DNA from: Acidobacteriota bacterium
GTDB taxonomy: Bacteria > Acidobacteriota > Terriglobia > Acidiferrales > UBA7541
Reading direction: 5' to 3'
DNA: 64,000 nt
NCBI GenBank assembly: GCA_013289955.1
Contig: JABCYZ010000017.1
Coordinates: forward strand, 54,683 to 118,682
Part shown: positions 34,345-43,266 of the stretch, piece after piece
How the letters are laid out: each line of letters starts with the position of its first letter
How positions within the stretch are numbered: the first letter of the stretch is position 1
Notes under the pieces: generated by a model
What the model saw: the letters and a program-made list of their open reading frames with translations, nothing else
Databases searched by the model: none
Told to the model about the DNA's origin: nothing
Position numbers and translations under genes: made by a program

Positions 34345-35793
34345 CTAGGGCTGTGTGAAGAACACGCTCATCGTTCGATAAAAATTCCACACATCCACTT
34401 TCGAGGACATCTCATAAGGTGAATGCATCGATAGCAGCGGCACGCCAAAATCTATCACCTCCATGTCTTCGCGCGACATAAATCCGCCAATCGTGCCGCC
34501 GCCGCCGACATCCACCTTGTACATGTGCGTTTGCCACGGTATGCCGTTGCGATCCAGAAGCGCGCGTATCCTGGCCGTAAATTCGGAAGGGGGATCGAAC
34601 CCTTCTCCGTACAGCTTGATGGCCACGCCATAGCCAAGCCGAGCCGCGTTGGTGGGCTCGGAACTGGAAGGGAAGATGGGGTTCAGGCTGTCCGTGGCGT
34701 CGGCGGAGATTACCTGAGAATTGTGCAACGCGCGCCGCAAATCCAAATCGTTGTACCCCGGTCCGCGCTCCGCACCAATGAGTCGCGCGAACGTCGAGTT
34801 CAAGAATTGAGAGCCAGCCCCGGTGTTGTTCACCGAACCGACCTCCTCAAAGTTGGAAAGATACGCCACCGCTGTGAATTTCGGCGTGCCCTTCATATCG
34901 ATGATGGCGCGCGCCGCGCAATACGAAGAAACGCGGTCGTCCTGCCCATAGGATCCGATCAATCCGCGGTCAAAACCAACGTCTGCGGGATGCGTCGCGG
35001 GGACCAAAGAAAGCTCCGCGCTCACCAGGTCTTCTTCCTTGATCTTGTAGGTAGAGGTCAAAAGCTGTGTCACTTCCACGGCAACGGACTCTTTTTCGCC
35101 TGGCATGCTCCCCATGACGGGATCAAGCTCTTCTCCTTGCAACACGTTCGTGTATGTGCGCGTCCGCAAATCCACGTCCGAGTGCGGCGCGTCGTCCGGA
35201 ATCACAAAAACGGGCTCGCCGGGATTCAGGCCGAGGGATACCTCAACCGTGCGGCCGTCGCTGGTATCAATGCGGCCAATCAACGCGAGCGGGAGGTTCG
35301 ACCACTGGTATTTTTTGATGCCGCCATAGTATTTCGTTTTAAATAGCGCGAAGCCGCCCGCCGGATAGATCGGGCGCGGTTTCAACTCGATATGCGGGCT
35401 GTCCTGATGCGTGCCCACGACTCGCGAACCGTCCACGATAGGGTCGGATCCAATCACCGCAAGAATCAGGCTTCGGTCACGATTGGAAATGATCAGCCGC
35501 GCTCCGGGTTTCACCTGATCGGGCTTGCTGAATTCCGCAAAGCCGGCGGCGCGCGCCCGCCGGATCACTTCGTGCGTCGAGCCCATGGCTGACCGTGCGA
35601 TGTTCAGATAGTCCTTGTAGGACTCGGCGAAATCCTGAACCTGGGGGCGTTCCGCGGGGGTGAGCAGAAGCCACGAGGATTTTTTTTTGCCCCACGCGTC
35701 GCCCTCATCCTGTGCGGAAAGACCTGCGGAAAAACCGGCGCCGAGCGCAACCAGCAAGGCAAACACAGAAAACCTCACATACCGGCTCTTCAT
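34345..35793 (-). CDS. M18-family aminopeptidase, exported
   Basis: Zinc aminopeptidase of the aspartyl aminopeptidase family, 482 residues. Metal and catalytic segments are visible: GTHQDSPHIELKP (His, Asp), GSYGQDDRVSSY (bridging Asp), SNFEEVGS (Glu pair) and LLSMHSPYEMSSK (His). Residues 1-28 form a clear Sec signal peptide (SRYVRFSVFALLVALGAGFSAGLSAQ). M18 enzymes are usually cytosolic, so an exported copy is unusual. It precedes the MFS gene on the same strand with a 53-base gap and may share its transcript. Confidence 0.9.
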   Translation of the reverse strand: MKSRYVRFSVFALLVALGAGFSAGLSAQDEGDAWGKKKSSWLLLTPAERPQVQDFAESYKDYLNIARSAMGSTHEVIRRARAAGFAEFSKPDQVKPGARLIISNRDRSLILAVIGSDPIVDGSRVVGTHQDSPHIELKPRPIYPAGGFALFKTKYYGGIKKYQWSNLPLALIGRIDTSDGRTVEVSLGLNPGEPVFVIPDDAPHSDVDLRTRTYTNVLQGEELDPVMGSMPGEKESVAVEVTQLLTSTYKIKEEDLVSAELSLVPATHPADVGFDRGLIGSYGQDDRVSSYCAARAIIDMKGTPKFTAVAYLSNFEEVGSVNNTGAGSQFLNSTFARLIGAERGPGYNDLDLRRALHNSQVISADATDSLNPIFPSSSEPTNAARLGYGVAIKLYGEGFDPPSEFTARIRALLDRNGIPWQTHMYKVDVGGGGTIGGFMSREDMEVIDFGVPLLSMHSPYEMSSKVDVWNFYRTMSVFFTQP

Positions 35794-35939
35794 CGCACTT
35801 TCTCCTCATCTCCCGTCGTTTGCCGCGAGGTTCGAATTCCGGGGCCCCCAGGGAAGGGAGGATGGTACATCAAAATTGCCGGGCGCAGTGCGCCGGCCGG
35901 ATTTGGGAACTTGTCTGCCTTTCGGTATGATTTTATCCC

Positions 35940-36593
35940 GTGGATATTGTCCTGAGCGAATTCGAGGCGCGCGTGCTGGGCTGTCTGGTCGAGAAGGACA
36001 TCACCACGCCGGAATACTATCCGCTTTCCCTGAACGCTTTGGTCCATGCGTGCAACCAGAAATCCAATCGCGACCCGCTGATGAATTTGGACGAAAATGC
36101 CGTCCGCCATGCTTTGCGCATGCTCGGCGAGCAGATGCTTGCCAGGTCAGCGAGCGGCGATAGCCGCGTGGCAAAATACGAGCATCGTCTACCGGATACG
36201 TTTAATTTCACGCGGCCGGAGACCGCGATTCTGTGCGAGTTGCTATTGCGCGGACCGCAAACGCCTGGAGAATTGCGAAGCCGCGCGGAGCGCATGCACC
36301 CGTTCGAAGATTTGAGCGTGGTCCAGTCGACGCTGAAGCATCTGATGGAGCGCGATCCGCCGCTCGTGAAGGTTCTGCCCAGGCAAGCGGGCAACAAAGA
36401 GGCCCGCTACATGCATCTATTGTCGGGAGACGTGGAAGTGCGCGAGGCGCCGCTGGTGAAAGAAGCCGCGCCATCGGGAATCTCCGGGGAAAACGAGCGG
36501 ATAACGCGCCTGGAAGCCGAAATCTCCGATTTGCAAAAAGAGGTTGCCGATCTGAAGAAGCAGTTTGCCGAGTTCCGAAAACAGTTTGACTGA
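35940..36593 (+). CDS. YceH-like protein (DUF480)
   Basis: A 217-residue cytoplasmic protein with the conserved opening LSEFEARVLGCLVEKDITTPEYYPLSLNALVHACNQKSNRDP, then VRHALRMLGEQMLA and TPGELRSRAERMHPF; it is two tandem winged helices by family. The C-terminus adds a coiled coil (RITRLEAEISDLQKEVADLKKQFAEFRKQF). DNA or protein binding is presumed; the role is unknown. The start is GTG 35940, since the family motif follows immediately. Confidence 0.9.
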   Translation: MDIVLSEFEARVLGCLVEKDITTPEYYPLSLNALVHACNQKSNRDPLMNLDENAVRHALRMLGEQMLARSASGDSRVAKYEHRLPDTFNFTRPETAILCELLLRGPQTPGELRSRAERMHPFEDLSVVQSTLKHLMERDPPLVKVLPRQAGNKEARYMHLLSGDVEVREAPLVKEAAPSGISGENERITRLEAEISDLQKEVADLKKQFAEFRKQFD

Positions 36594-36756
36594 GCCCGCC
36601 GAGCGCCGAAAGGGCCAGCATATCGCTAATTTTTTTCGAAGGAAGGGTTGACACAAGCCTGTCCGAGTTCATAACATGAGGCTTCACGAGTAGACAGTTG
36701 AGACTTCTTGGGGCGGTTCGAAACGTCGTGCATCTCGCGGCAAGAAACAAAAATAC

Positions 36757-37749
36757 ATGATCACAGTTAAAGAGCTTACGAAGAGGTACGCGCGCAACAC
36801 GGCTGTCGACCACATCTCTTTCGAGATCCAAAAGGGCCAAATCGTGGGCTTTCTGGGCCCCAACGGCGCCGGCAAAACCACGACCATGCGCATGCTGACG
36901 TGTTTCCTGCCGCCCACGGCAGGGAGCGCAATCGTCGCCGGTTTTGACGTGCTCGAAGAGCCCATGGAAGTGAAAAAGCGGATCGGCTATCTGCCCGAAA
37001 CGCCCCCTCTCTATCCCGAGATGATGACCGGCGAATACCTTTCTTTTGTCGGGAGCCTCAAGGGACTGCGCGGCGCTGAACTGAAGCAGAGGATCGATTA
37101 CGTCAGCGAGCGCTGCGCCGTAGCCGATGTGCGCAAGAAGCAACTCGGCAAGCTTTCCAAAGGCTACCGCCAGCGCGTCGGCCTCGCGCAGGCCATCATT
37201 CACAATCCCGATGTGCTTATCCTCGACGAGCCCACGTCCGGCCTCGACCCCAAGCAAATTAACGAGACACGCGATTTGATCAAGAGCCTCGCCGGCGATC
37301 ACACCATTATTTTGAGCACGCACATCCTTTCCGAAGTCGAGCAAATCTGCCAGCAGGTGATCATCATCAGCAAGGGCAAACTGGTGGCCACGGACACGGT
37401 CGACAATCTCCAGGGCCGCTCACGCGGCGCCGAATTGGTCCTCGTCGAAGTCGCCGGGCGCAATGGCGCGCTTGACCCGGCCGCCGTCCAGGCGCGGCTC
37501 GGAAAAGTTTCGGGTGTTAACCGCATCGTGCTCAAGGCGAAGCAGCCAGCGCACTCTACCTTCGAAGTCGAAACCCAAAAAGACCACTTTGTTCGCGGAG
37601 ATCTTGCGCGCGCCATCGTCGAGGCAGGCTGGGACTTGAACGAACTGCGTTCCGCCGCCGTCAGCCTCGAAGAGATATTTCTGGAGCTCACCGGAACGCA
37701 AGAAGCGGGTCCGAAAGACGAAGTCGTGGTCCGAGGAGCGGGCGAATGA
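36757..37749 (+). CDS. gldA: Gld-type ABC transporter ATP-binding protein
   Basis: A 330-residue ATPase of an ABC-2 exporter, cytoplasmic face. Walker A GPNGAGKT (34-41), signature LSKGYRQRVGLAQAI, Walker B LILDEPTSGLD, H-loop STHILSEVEQI. A C-terminal extension of about 100 residues follows the ATPase core. Its stop codon overlaps the gldF start (ATGA at 37746-37749), so the two are translationally coupled. With the next two genes it forms the GldA-GldF-GldG arrangement first linked to gliding in Bacteroidota. In Acidobacteriota without known gliding the job is open. Confidence 0.9.
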   Translation: MITVKELTKRYARNTAVDHISFEIQKGQIVGFLGPNGAGKTTTMRMLTCFLPPTAGSAIVAGFDVLEEPMEVKKRIGYLPETPPLYPEMMTGEYLSFVGSLKGLRGAELKQRIDYVSERCAVADVRKKQLGKLSKGYRQRVGLAQAIIHNPDVLILDEPTSGLDPKQINETRDLIKSLAGDHTIILSTHILSEVEQICQQVIIISKGKLVATDTVDNLQGRSRGAELVLVEVAGRNGALDPAAVQARLGKVSGVNRIVLKAKQPAHSTFEVETQKDHFVRGDLARAIVEAGWDLNELRSAAVSLEEIFLELTGTQEAGPKDEVVVRGAGE

Positions 37750-38513
37750 GAAATGTCTGGCTCATCTGGCGCAAGGAGATGCGCAGCTACTTTGTTTCGC
37801 CCATCGCCTACATATTGCTGCTGATGTGCGCCCTGATTTTCGGGTTTTTCTTCTGGAGCCTCCTGCAGGCCTATCTGCAATTCAGCATGGAAGCCCAGAT
37901 GCGCGGCGAAATGTTCCCGATGAATATGCCGGAGGAGATCACCCGCCGGCTGTTTGGGAACATCCCCGTGACCGGACTTTTTATTATTCCCCTGATTACC
38001 ATGCGGTTGTTTGCCGAAGAGAAGCGCACCGGCACAATCGAGCTGCTCACGACATCCCCGATCCGCGACGGCGAAGTGATTCTCGGCAAGTGGCTGGCGG
38101 CCACCACGATGTACTGCTGCCTGCTCTTCTTAAGCGCCATCAACGTCGCGTTTCTTTTCTTCTACAGCCATCCGGACTGGAAGCCCATCCTCGTCAGCTA
38201 CCTGGGACTCCTGCTGCAGGGCGCGGCGCTCCTGGCGATTGGCACCTTCATTTCGACGCTCACGAAAAATCAGATCATCGCCGGGGCCGCTACGTTCGGC
38301 GCCTGCCTCTTGATTTTCGTATGCGGATGGGTCGGCGAATATAACAGCGAAACGTGGGCGCGGGTCCTGGCCTACCTTTCTGTCTCTACGCACATGGAAT
38401 CGTTCACGAGAGGCACGCTCGATTCAAAAGACGCCATTTATTACGTGACGCTGATAGTTGTCGGACTCTTTCTTACGGCGCGCTCGATGGAATCGCTGCG
38501 CTGGAGGTCGTAA
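37746..38513 (+). CDS. gldF: ABC-2 permease, GldF-like
   Basis: A 255-residue inner-membrane permease: MRNVWLIWRKEMRSYFVSPIAYILLL as the amphipathic helix and first span. The EERTGTIELL-type segment reads RLFAEEKRTGTIELLTTSPI, followed by four more hydrophobic spans ending SLRWRS. The EKRTGTIE motif is diagnostic of ABC-2 permeases of the GldF/NosY group. Starts inside the last codons of gldA and ends directly against the gldG start. Confidence 0.9.
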   Translation: MRNVWLIWRKEMRSYFVSPIAYILLLMCALIFGFFFWSLLQAYLQFSMEAQMRGEMFPMNMPEEITRRLFGNIPVTGLFIIPLITMRLFAEEKRTGTIELLTTSPIRDGEVILGKWLAATTMYCCLLFLSAINVAFLFFYSHPDWKPILVSYLGLLLQGAALLAIGTFISTLTKNQIIAGAATFGACLLIFVCGWVGEYNSETWARVLAYLSVSTHMESFTRGTLDSKDAIYYVTLIVVGLFLTARSMESLRWRS

Positions 38514-39890
38514 TTGAACACCGAGCTGTTGAAGGCCAGACAGACCAAATACGTCGCTTACGCCACCGTGTACATCCTGGTTGCGCTGGCGGTTGTGACG
38601 GTTGCCAATGTGCTCGCCGACCGCTACGACAAATCCTACGACGCGACGGCCAACAAGAGATATAGCCTCTCCGAGCAAACCATCAAGGTGGTCAAAGGCT
38701 TGAAGCAGGACGCCACCATTACCTACTTCGCCCAGGACTCGCAGTTCAGCCAGGCCAAAGACAAGCTCGACATGTACGCGAATCTTTCTCCGAAGCTCCA
38801 CGTTGTCTACGTGGACCCGGACAAAAAGCCTCTCGTGGCAACGCAGGGGGGATTCAAGAATTTGAACACCGCGGTCGTACAAATCGGCGCGAACAAGAAT
38901 GAAGCAAAGAGCATCAGCGAAGAAGATCTCACCGGCGCGATCATCCGTGATCTGAAGAACACGACGCGCACCGTTTGCTTTGTCACCGGTAGCGGCGAAC
39001 ATCAGATCGACGATTCGGGCCGCACTGGCTTCTCGCGTTTGAAGGAGCTGATCGCCAAAGACGATTACCAGGGAAAGTCCATCGATCTCCTGCAAAAGGC
39101 CGAAGTCCCGACCGATTGCACGGTGGTCGTCGTGGGAGGGCCGCGCGGGGACTATCTTCAGCCGGAGGTCGACGCGCTGAAGAAATATGTGGAAGACGGA
39201 GGCCGTGCGCTGTTTCTGCTCGATCCCCCGCTGAAAGTGGGCCGCGAAGAGGTTGGCGATAACGATGCTCTCACAAGCCTGCTGGCAAGCTGGGGCGTCA
39301 CGCCGAACAAGGACTTGATACTCGATTTCAACCCCGTCGGCCAGATGGTCGGGTTGGGCCCGCAGGTGCCGCTCGTCACCCATTACGAGTCCCACGCCAT
39401 CGTCAACGAGATGAAGGGCACGGCCACGGGTTTCCCGATGTCGCGTTCCCTGGACACCAAAACCGGCGACAAAACTTCTGTCGACAAATTGTTCGACAGT
39501 TCGGAGAGCAGCCTCTCTACGACGAAATTGGATTCCGACAGAATCGATCCAGCCGACCCGAAAAACAAAAAAGGGCCGCTGACGATCGCCGCCGCGGGTA
39601 CCTACAAGACCGGCAAGGATAATTCGCAGGGCCGATTTGTGGTCGTTGGCAGCTCGCAATGGGTCGCCAACAACTTTCTGGCTTTCAACGGCAATCGTGA
39701 TCTGGCGCTGAACACGCTTAACTGGCTCTCTTCGGATGAAGACCTCATCTCCATCCGCCCGAAAGAGCCCGAAGACCGCAAGCTTACGATGACCAGGGCT
39801 CAGGTGCGATGGGTAGGGATCACTGCCTTGCTTCTGATCCCGCTCATCGTGATCGGTACGGGAATATCGGTCTGGTGGCGCCGAAGGTAA
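38514..39890 (+). CDS. gldG: GldG-like ABC transporter auxiliary protein
   Basis: A 458-residue protein anchored by an N-terminal helix (TVYILVALAVVTVANVLADRY) and a C-terminal helix (VGITALLLIPLIVIGTGISVWW). The large periplasmic part begins DATANKRYSLSEQTIKVVKGLK, the standard GldG opening, and has the GIFT-like domain (TRTVCFVTGSGEHQI, VVVGGPRGDYLQPEVDALKKYVEDGGRALFLLDPP). Starts at TTG 38514, immediately after the gldF stop. It probably acts with GldA/GldF; the transported substance is unknown. Confidence 0.88.
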   Translation: MNTELLKARQTKYVAYATVYILVALAVVTVANVLADRYDKSYDATANKRYSLSEQTIKVVKGLKQDATITYFAQDSQFSQAKDKLDMYANLSPKLHVVYVDPDKKPLVATQGGFKNLNTAVVQIGANKNEAKSISEEDLTGAIIRDLKNTTRTVCFVTGSGEHQIDDSGRTGFSRLKELIAKDDYQGKSIDLLQKAEVPTDCTVVVVGGPRGDYLQPEVDALKKYVEDGGRALFLLDPPLKVGREEVGDNDALTSLLASWGVTPNKDLILDFNPVGQMVGLGPQVPLVTHYESHAIVNEMKGTATGFPMSRSLDTKTGDKTSVDKLFDSSESSLSTTKLDSDRIDPADPKNKKGPLTIAAAGTYKTGKDNSQGRFVVVGSSQWVANNFLAFNGNRDLALNTLNWLSSDEDLISIRPKEPEDRKLTMTRAQVRWVGITALLLIPLIVIGTGISVWWRRR

Positions 39891-39936
39891 GCGCCTTCCA
39901 GCAAAGAGTAGTTCACACAATGCCGGGGCAATTCCA

Positions 39937-41286
39937 ATGAAAATGAACAGTTTGATGGTTGCGGCGATTGTTTTGGCGGCGCTTTCTGGAGTTCTGTATT
40001 GGTCCAATCACCGCAAGCCCGCGGAAAACGCGGTAAAGGTTTCCGCGGATACGCCTCCACAAATTCTTACGCTCGCGCAATCGGACATCACAAAAATTGA
40101 CATCAAGAAAAAGAGCGGGGACGCTCTAGAGCTTGTGAAAGATGGCGCCGGGAAATGGCAGCTCGCTGGCGCGAAGCCGCTGCGCGCCGATCAAAATGAA
40201 GTTTCGAGCATGCTTTCCACCTTGTCCTCGCTGACCTCTGAGCGGTTGATCGAAGAAAAGGCTGGCAACCTGGCGGACTATGGGCTGGCCGAACCTGCGG
40301 CCGAACTGACCGTCACCGAGAAGAACAATAAGACGCAGAAATTGCTGATCGGTGACGACACGCCTCTGAAGAATGCTGCCTACGTCGCGCTGGCCGGCGA
40401 TCCGCGCGTATTCACCCTCGCGAACTTCAACAAGACCACCATTGAAAAGAGCGCCAACGACTTGCGCGACAAGCGCTTGCTGATCTTCGAGCAAGACAAA
40501 CTCAGCCGCGTAGAACTGACCGCAAAGAAACAGGAGATCGAGTTTGGCCGCAACAAAGAACAATGGCAAATCGTGAAGCCGAAGCCGTTTCGCGCCGACG
40601 ATTCGAAGGTAGAGGACCTCATCCGCAAGCTCGGCGACGCGAAGATGGACTTGAATGTTTCCGATGACGACCAAAAGAAGGCAGCGGCAGCGTTCAATTC
40701 CGGAACCGCGGTGGCCACAGCCAGGGTGACCGATAGTTCCGGGACGGAAGAACTGCAAGTCCGCAAAAACAAGGACGACTACTACGCCAAATCAAGCGCC
40801 GTCGAAGGCATATACAAAGTGGGGAGCGATTTGGGAGCGGCGCTCGACAAGACGGTCGATGACTTTCGGAACAAGAAGCTTTTCGATTTGGGATTCACCG
40901 ATCCGGAAAAGATCGAATTCCACGATGGCACCAAAGCCTATTTCTTGTCAAAAGGCGGCTCGGATTGGTTTTCCGGCGACGGCAAGAAAGTCGAGGCCAT
41001 GGGCGCTGAATCGTTCGTCGAGAAGGTGCGCGACCTGGCTGCCAGCAAATTTGTCGATTCCGGTCTAGGCCCGGCCACGGTCGAACTAACGGCGACGTCC
41101 AACGGCGGCAAGACCATCGAAAAGGTTTCCATCGCGAAAGAGGGCGACCACTATGTCGCAAAGCGCGACGCTGAACCCGCGCTCTACCAGCTGGACCCGG
41201 TCGTGGTCACTGCCTTGGAAAAAGCCGCCGAAGATATGAAGCCCGCCATTGAAGCAAAGCCGGAACCCGCACCGAAAAAGAAGTAG
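39937..41286 (+). CDS. DUF4340 protein, partner of the Gld-type transporter
   Basis: A 449-residue protein with one N-terminal membrane helix (SLMVAAIVLAALSGVLYW) and a long repetitive periplasmic part. Three or more DUF4340-type units are visible, each with I-x-K-I-(D/E) ... W-x-(L/I)-x-K-P-x-x-x-x-A-D (for example ITKIDIKKKSGDALELVKDG with WQLAGAKPLRADQNEV, and VELTAKKQEIEFGRNKEQW with IVKPKPFRADDSKVED). It ends in a Pro/Lys-rich tail. 46 bases after gldG, so in the same operon. Function unknown. Confidence 0.85.
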   Translation: MKMNSLMVAAIVLAALSGVLYWSNHRKPAENAVKVSADTPPQILTLAQSDITKIDIKKKSGDALELVKDGAGKWQLAGAKPLRADQNEVSSMLSTLSSLTSERLIEEKAGNLADYGLAEPAAELTVTEKNNKTQKLLIGDDTPLKNAAYVALAGDPRVFTLANFNKTTIEKSANDLRDKRLLIFEQDKLSRVELTAKKQEIEFGRNKEQWQIVKPKPFRADDSKVEDLIRKLGDAKMDLNVSDDDQKKAAAAFNSGTAVATARVTDSSGTEELQVRKNKDDYYAKSSAVEGIYKVGSDLGAALDKTVDDFRNKKLFDLGFTDPEKIEFHDGTKAYFLSKGGSDWFSGDGKKVEAMGAESFVEKVRDLAASKFVDSGLGPATVELTATSNGGKTIEKVSIAKEGDHYVAKRDAEPALYQLDPVVVTALEKAAEDMKPAIEAKPEPAPKKK

Positions 41287-41371
41287 GACCGGCGAGTGAC
41301 GGGTGAGAGCCGTGTCTTGACAGCCTTCTGAGGCTTCTGGCCGCAGGACTTACAACCGCGTCCAGACAACT

Positions 41372-42151
41372 CTAGCGCTTCTCTGACATGGCGCGATCGA
41401 GCGTCAGCTTTTCCTCGGCGGTCAGTCGACGGACCGCGCCTTTGGCCAACTCGCCCAGCGCGAGCGGGCCGATCGCTACGCGAATCAGTCGCAGAACGGG
41501 AATCCCCAGGGTCTCCAGCATCCGCCGGATGTGCCGATTCTTCCCTTCATCGAGAACAATCGCGATCCACGAATGGCGTTCCCCTTGACGAAGCAGGGAA
41601 GCGGCCTTCACACGAAGCGTGTCCCCTTCTCGCGTCTGAACACCATTCTTGAGCGTTTCGAGCAGCGCCGCATCCGCGATCTTTCCAATTTGTACGTGAT
41701 AGGTCTTGTTCAAATGCGTTTCCGGCGCCGTGATGCGAGCGCCCCACTCGGAGTCATTTGTGAGAAGCAGCAAGCCCTCGCTGGCCTTGTCGAGCCGCCC
41801 GACAGGCGCGACCCAAGGCAGATCCCCGTCCACTAGCGAGTAAACCGTGGAGCGGCCTCTTTCATCGGAAGAGGTTGTCAGAATCCCGCGAGGTTTGTTC
41901 AGCGCAAAATAGATTTTTTCGCGCGCAGCGATTCGATGGCCGCCAACTTCGATCCGGTCCTGGCCCAGTCTGACAGGCGTTTCGGGGTCGCGCCGCACTG
42001 CGCCATTCACGTGAACTTTTCCCCGGCGAATCAACCCCGCGGCTTCTGCACGAGAGCAGTAGCCCAGCTTCGACAGTGCGCGTGCTAGACCTACTCTCTT
42101 GGCGGAAGCGAGCAATTGTGACCTATCGGTCCGGAATCGGTATTTCGACAA
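41372..42151 (-). CDS. rluB: RluB/RsuA-type pseudouridine synthase
   Basis: A 259-residue rRNA-modifying enzyme. S4 RNA-binding domain at about 20-70 (RALSKLGYCSRAEAAGLIRRGKVHVNG). Catalytic domain with VGRLDKASEGLLLLTND, which holds the catalytic Asp, plus FALNKPRGILTT and EGKNRHIRRML. It isomerises a uridine in 23S rRNA (RluB) or a related site; the exact target is not decided by sequence. The start is TTG 42151 with CGGGGATA close upstream. The rest of 42152-42371 has no recognised gene. Confidence 0.9.
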   Translation of the reverse strand: MSKYRFRTDRSQLLASAKRVGLARALSKLGYCSRAEAAGLIRRGKVHVNGAVRRDPETPVRLGQDRIEVGGHRIAAREKIYFALNKPRGILTTSSDERGRSTVYSLVDGDLPWVAPVGRLDKASEGLLLLTNDSEWGARITAPETHLNKTYHVQIGKIADAALLETLKNGVQTREGDTLRVKAASLLRQGERHSWIAIVLDEGKNRHIRRMLETLGIPVLRLIRVAIGPLALGELAKGAVRRLTAEEKLTLDRAMSEKR

Positions 42152-42371
42152 ATATCCCCGGGATTAGAGCATCCACCGCCCGAAGCCAACGACCCCCAAG
42201 CACAACCGTCGCGAGGTATTGGGGCGAATCGAGCGCCCTATTCACTCGCGCACTCCTGAACTTTCTTCTTTCTAACATGCCGGCTCAACGGGTGTCACCG
42301 CGAAAATGTTCCCAAGCACCAAAAGACGCGTCCTGACACCGCGAACCAAGCGCCATTGCGGAGGGGCTTAG

Positions 42372-43112
42372 TTAGACCCCTTTACCGGCGGCGCCTGTGC
42401 GATCGGATGAATTCAGAGCTGGCGCAGGCGCAGGCGGATCGTGCTTTACCGTGCCATAGCGCGAAGCAAGCCAAGCGCGGGCTTCGTCCGGATTGTAGTG
42501 AAATGGACCCATGCCGCCACGATACGCAATGCGGCCGGACTCGTCGATGATGTAGAGGCGCTCTGGCCAGGCGGAGTAAGCGGATTCGGCCGCGTTATCG
42601 ATGTCGTCGATACCGAAGGCGATGGGATAGCGGAAGCGCTTGATGAAATCGTTTGCGATGGCCACACGCTGGGCGAGATTTTTCGGCTGGGCGTAGCAAA
42701 CGTCGTCCTTCACATTGGACTTCATTTGCCATTCGTCCGTCGGATGAGCTTCGCGGACGTAAACAGTTAGAAAGTCGGCGTGTTCCTTATAGTCGTTATA
42801 AATCTGCACCACATCACCGACGTGGCGGCGGAACGGTGGTCAAGTGTAGCTGCCGAAGATTACGACGAGAGGCCGGTTTCCGGTCCGTTCGCGGATGTGG
42901 AAATGATCCGTACCATCCAGAGCCAGCAGCCGGGCGTCAGGAGCGTCGTCGCCGACCTTGAGGTTTCCGCGGTGCATATGCGGCAGGGCATAGCGCAGCA
43001 TACCGTAAGCATCCTTGGGGCTGCCCGCCATCTTGCAGAGGGCGAGGAACGCGGCCAGCAGTACGACCAGGAAGACGGCGATAGCCCATTTCCAGAAGAG
43101 AGTCAGAGTCAT
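42372..43112 (-). CDS. deiodinase-like selenoprotein (in-frame UGA = Sec91)
   Basis: Membrane-anchored thioredoxin-fold protein of 246 residues if TGA 42840-42842 is read as selenocysteine. Residues 1-30 contain a helix (FWKWAIAVFLVVLLAAFLALC). Up to the TGA: RPLVVIFGSYT. After it, same frame: PPFRRHVGDVVQIYNDYKEH, then ADFLTVYVREAHPTDEWQM. Family knowledge: iodothyronine deiodinases have FGSCT-U-P-P/S-F at the active site and IYIEEAHxxDGW downstream, so both halves and the Sec position agree. Both halves are in one phase, with no other stop until 42372. A GC-rich hairpin (arms 42834-42838 and 42815-42819) lies just after the TGA and could be part of a SECIS. Without recoding the product would end at 90 residues, without the active site. 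ATG 43112 lacks a strong ribosome site. Substrate unknown; a thiol-dependent reductase role is likely. Confidence 0.88.
42815..42838 (-). promoter_or_regulatory. candidate bacterial SECIS hairpin in the deiodinase-like mRNA
   Basis: On the minus strand, CACCG starts two bases after the UGA and pairs perfectly with CGGTG across a 14-base loop. An alternative pairing ACCAC/GTGGT (42836-42840 with 42808-42812) overlaps it. Bacterial SECIS elements lie within the coding region right after the UGA, but their sequence is poorly conserved, and this loop is closer to the UGA than is usual. Tentative. Confidence 0.4.
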
Positions 43113-43266
43113 TGTTAGTCGTTCACGGCCAGTTCTGAATGCATATTCGGCGTTGCTTCGGATTAAGAACTACCACCCTTTCAGCTAGTTGCCCCGGGTA
43201 TTACGGCGAAACGTAACATCCTGGCCGCTGGCGATGAATAGTATTTTTGCATTAGTGGATGCGCGG

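Noticed and set aside
38424..40007. 527-codon open frame on - opposite gldG
   Set aside because: Antisense shadow of a coding sequence with clear GldG features.
42366..42385. AGGGG/CCCCT hairpin at the end of the deiodinase-like gene
   Set aside because: Only 5 bp, spans the stop codon and has no T-run; not called a terminator.
42840..42842. Reading the TGA as an ordinary nonsense mutation
   Set aside because: It sits exactly at the Sec site of the deiodinase family and both sides remain intact without other lesions, so recoding is the simpler reading.
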